This document shows positions 60,519 to 64,000 of a DNA stretch of 64,000 nucleotides, piece by piece. The translations under genes were made by a program, and so were the position numbers. How positions within the stretch are numbered: position 1 is the stretch's first letter; each line of letters starts with the position of its first letter. Source of the DNA: Adineta vaga (lineage: Eukaryota; Rotifera); contig CP075493.1 in assembly GCA_021613535.1 (NCBI GenBank), positions 17,918,001-17,982,000 on the forward strand, read 5' to 3'. A model generated the notes under the pieces. It ran no database searches, was not told the origin of the DNA, and worked only from the letters and a program-made list of their open reading frames with translations.

Positions 60519-61840
60519 GTATGTGTGATTGTTCGATGACTTTTGTTCAAATATGCACATGGATATCGGAGAAGATGCGAACTGTCTGTAGAGAAGTGTG
60601 CGAATATGTAAGAATCAACATGATACTTGAGAATGACATCTGATAAATGCTAAGAAAACGATGATATTAATAGATTATTTGTAGAAACTTTGCTGTCTAG
60701 CGGTTTAGCAGTAATTGGACTATTTCCTCAGTTGAGTGTTGTAGAGTGACGAGCAGTTTTTACTTCTGAAACATTTTCTTTCGTATTAAGTGTAATTCAT
60801 GAGAGTTTCTCTTGTCCTTTCTACTTATGCACATAAGTATAGGCTAAACATATTTCACAAGTGTATTCGTAAGAGGAAGACTGTCTGAAATGTTTCTGTC
60901 GTCGGCTACAAGATGCTATGCGTTTGGATGAGTGTCCCTCAGTGTGAATGGGGTTACACGCATGGAATAGACCCAGTTCGTATTTTGATGCGTTCTAGCA
61001 GGGAATTCGATTCGTTTTGCGCTTCTCTTCATGCATACAGAGGAGAACTAGTCGGTAGTTTTATCTACCTTCCTGGCTTTGTTTTCTGGTAAGAAGCGGA
61101 AATGATTTTGATCAGAGACAGAACTACTTATTATAAGATTACAAAAAACTACACATTAATCGCAAAACCATGATAAAAATAGTCATCTACAAACGGTACA
61201 GTGTGATTCGATGAAAGCTGGTATTATATAGTGAACTGAAATAAGAAGACAGGCCAGAGACTATCTGCGTAGTGTGATGGATTAAAAGAGCGAATTGAAA
61301 AACAAAAGAAGGATATCGAGCACCAAGGATGAAAAGCCACATCTATATAGGTGATAGCAACAAGTATCTTAATATACACATTTCAGTGTAAGATGTGTTG
61401 ATCATAAGTCATATGATTGTTTTGTTTCCTTGCTATCCTCAACTAAATACTTCATTGTTCCACACGCGCATTTTCCTGGATCTTTGTCTTTGTTTTCTTT
61501 CTTTCTCATTTCTATGTACACCAGTACAAACACACCTGTTCACCTCCAATCGACAATCCCTCTTCCACTTGAGCGACTAGTCTAAGACATGACATCGAAC
61601 CGACAGAACATACAACATTAGAATAAAAACTTCCATCACGGAAGTTCCATGTGGCAGCTTCCTACCAACCAATCATACAATGAAAACACAAGCGAAATTC
61701 AGTTAGATACCGTCTGATTCGACACATCAGCATGAAAATATTGTGAAGTAAACTGAGAAGCAAGTAGAATTGAACGAGATCACAGTGGGTTTCATTCTTG
61801 AAAATCAGAATCGTCGGCAACACAAATGCCAAGGAATAAT
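60519..61840. other. Spacer after NRPS block 2
   Basis: No NRPS domain or other gene was recognised. There is a small hairpin AACTTCC...GGAAGTT at 61628-61646. Confidence 0.35.
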
Positions 61841-63240
61841 TTATCGGGAACAAATTTATTGACCGGTTAAACAGATGAAATGATCAGTAATAAAATGGAT
61901 AAATGATCAGTTCGAAGTTTGAATGATCGGTGCTTAGAATAGCAGTAAATAATATGAAAATGATCAGTCTATAATATGAACCATCCGTAAAGACATCATA
62001 TTTATAACAGTAAAAAGTAGCAATTTGACAAGTAAAAAATCCAAATTTGATTAGTAAATAATGCATGTTGTACCAACAGAAAAAAAAGATCGATCTGTAA
62101 GACACACCCGAGCACGAGACGAAGAATCTAATTGAAGCCGTCTAAAATTCGAATCACTGCAGCATCAAAGCTGGTTTAGCTTTTGCTGGCCGGCCACTCT
62201 TTCGTTTTTCACCGATCGGCACTGTCTTGGCTGGTGATGGTGGTCTGCAGTACTTCAAGCGAATAGCCATCCCAACAACGTGCTTGCAAACATAGTTTTT
62301 CAAAAAGGCCGGGCAGTTGCATTTTGATTTCTTCCAGTCTGTATCATTCGGCATTTCTAAACACCATATATCATAGGATTTCTTGAACTGATTAAAGGTA
62401 GTCCATTTTCTATTGATATATTTATTTACATCAGTTTGTGTAATATCTTGTATATCACGAGCTGGTATATAATGTTTTTGAACCATCATTCGGATAGAAG
62501 ATTACATCTGTTGATGACTTGTCCATTGATATGAAGAAGTCCATAGCTTTAAACTTATCGTCGCTTCTATGACAAAAACTTTTGCATTTATTGAAGTGGA
62601 ATCACGTTCTATTGACCAGTTGTGAACAATCCTTGAAGCTATTGCTAAAAATCTCGATAAGACATAACGTTCTTGGAAAGTCCCTTCATCTTTTATTGTC
62701 TTGTTGGCTGTCTCCAGGATTTTGTTCGTAATCGGTGTATATAACTGGATACCTTCGTACCAACCGTTATTGGATTCAATCCATTCTTTGTCGAAATACG
62801 ACAGATTTTCTTGTTTCTGGTACGTCCTCCTCTACTAAATCACTTTCGTATGAAGCACCTCGTGCAGCTTCCATCGGTTTTACTTGTTAGCACCGAGATG
62901 GACGTGAAAGAAAGGATAGAAATAACGAATATGATGGCTGGATTTATAGTTGAATCTCGCGATTACAGAGAAATAAAAAAAAGTAGCCATCAGTCACTGT
63001 ACGACTTATTGCAATTTCTACAGTGATCCTTGCATATAATCTCCTAATAATGTATTTTATTTACTGATTATCAAATTAATTAACTATACAATCTCTTGAA
63101 CTACTGTTCCTTTATATTGTTTACTGACAGTTCAACTTCTTTACTGATCATTCATCCAATTAACTGATTTTGAAATATTTCATCTCACTGATCATACCAT
63201 ATTTTCTACTGATAAACTAAATCCATGCCTAATTTAACGG
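61841..63240. mobile_element. MULE remnant flanked by TGATCAGT arrays
   Basis: A minus-strand MULE transposase fragment lies between two AT-rich stretches (about 61870-62060 and 63055-63220). These carry repeated ATGATCAGT on the left and ACTGATCAT on the right, that is, the same words inverted. They are likely subterminal repeats of the element; exact ends were not found. Confidence 0.5.
62154..62826 (-). pseudogene. MULE transposase C-terminal fragment with SWIM finger
   Basis: The minus-strand frame reads NLSYFDKEWIESNNGWYEGI, then FQERYVLSRFLAIASRIVHN and VFVIEATISLKLWTSSYQW. After an in-frame TAA it continues YIPARDIQDITQTDVNKYIN and the SWIM-type finger KCNCPAFLKNYVCKHVVGMA (CxC...CxH), ending in a basic tail at 62154. 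FLYWCH finger and catalytic region are missing. It belongs to the same broad family as the intact gene at 660-2571 but to a different branch, since that one shows no SWIM. Confidence 0.75.
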
Positions 63241-63497
63241 GATCGAGCCGCAACAAGTTTGCTTCGATTGAAACATGAATAAGGTTCAGACAAAAAAGAA
63301 TCATGGTCCCGTCAGATCTGAATCCATCGATATCATAAACCCATACCATTGTAGTATCCACTTAACTGTATTTAACTATACGATGAATGTTGGATCAAAG
63401 GCGACAGACAATCATTTTTGCAGTGCGATCGACCATGATCATGCTTCTTCTTCTTCTTCTCATTTGTTCTTTTTCATCGTCGCCATCGTCGTCGTAG
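63241..63497. other. Flank upstream of NRPS block 3
   Basis: Ends in TCGTCGTCGTAG, an acceptor unlike the pyrimidine tract before block 2, so the duplicated region begins at or just inside the exon. Confidence 0.4.
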
Positions 63498-64000
63498 CAC
63501 CAGCATCCTTTGCTCAAGCTCGTATCTGGCTCGATGAACGACTTCGATTCGATCCAGACCATCCACAAGTGGCTATCTACAATATGCCTTTCGTCTATCG
63601 TCTTTCTCCACACGACACTCTCTCGATTCAACAACTTCATCATGCTCTACAACTTGTTGTCAACAAACATCCATCACTTCATACAGCACTCGTCTTTGAT
63701 TCTGACAAACATCAACTCATTCAAAGAATTCTTTCTCACAAAGATAACAACAACGACAACAGAACTCTCTTCTCCTTTACTCAAAGTACTTATGAAACAG
63801 ATGAAGAACTCCATGATATCTTACATGATGAACGAAGAAACACGCAACATTTCGATCTCGATCATGGTCTTGTCTTTCGATGTCATCTCGTACATTACAA
63901 AGAGATTATCCCATCGAATGATCTTCTTTCTCATCAACATCTTCTCATCTTTAGTTTTCATCATGCTTTGTTTGATTTTCTATCGATGAACATCTTTCTT
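63498..64000 (+). CDS. NRPS block 3: start of a C domain, cut by the window edge
   Basis: The exon begins PASFAQARIWLDERLRFDPD and runs open to the window end, including the HHALFDF motif. From 63508 it matches 55364-55856 (offset 8144) with no difference that I could find in about 490 bp; only two synonymous third-position differences lie in the first ten bases (CCGGCTTCC against CCAGCATCC). It is therefore the first exon of a further C domain copied very recently from, or converted by, block 2. No start codon was found upstream. Confidence 0.85.

Overview
This window looks like a piece of a bdelloid rotifer genome (an inference). It is AT-rich, its protein-coding genes are split by very short GT-AG introns (about 49-79 bp), and it is packed with decayed transposons of many classes. 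It carries an intron-containing Penelope-like retroelement of the kind known from bdelloids (Athena type). It also carries large nonribosomal peptide synthetase (NRPS) genes with introns; bdelloids are known to have taken up such genes by horizontal transfer and to keep them in transposon-rich, often telomere-proximal DNA.

Layout. 0-7 kb: an apparently intact four-exon FLYWCH/MULE transposase gene, an unrecognised multi-exon gene just downstream, and a 5'-truncated hAT transposase. 7-9 kb: a broken LINE reverse transcriptase on the minus strand. 9-14 kb: a 2.2-kb inverted-repeat element and two divergent paralogous gene remnants; one ends at the inverted-repeat element, and the other is split at a TTAA site by a 657-bp piggyBac-like MITE. 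14-39 kb: almost no genes. This is a stack of nested DNA transposons and MITEs, several with exact target-site duplications, plus tandem repeats and long palindromes. It includes a 3.56-kb hAT-like element, a dead mariner with a hAT MITE inside it, and a pogo-like MITE sharing its TA. 39.3-41.2 kb: the Penelope-like reverse transcriptase with its intron and a nonsense codon. 41.5-42.6 kb: a roughly 170-bp repeat broken by a 625-bp palindrome.

43.1-64 kb: the NRPS locus, all on the plus strand. The first block reads (half C)-A-PCP-Cy-A-Ox-PCP-C. Its second A domain carries the cysteine code DLYNLSLIW(K), lies behind a heterocyclization (Cy) domain with DxxxxDxxS, and has an FMN oxidase (Ox) inserted between A8 and A9. 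Together these make a complete thiazole-forming module. The second block reads C-A-PCP-C, has the same intron positions as the outer part of the first block, and has a one-base frameshift. A third block begins at 63498 with an exon essentially identical to the first exon of block 2. The splice phases at the block ends would allow the three blocks to be one very large gene with 3-kb introns full of transposon debris.

Working model (inference): an intron-bearing C-A-PCP-C scaffold received an intron-free Cy-A(Cys)-Ox-PCP module, then the locus was duplicated. The likely product is a peptide containing at least one thiazole. Its other residues cannot be predicted, because the codes of the two remaining A domains are not ones I recognise.
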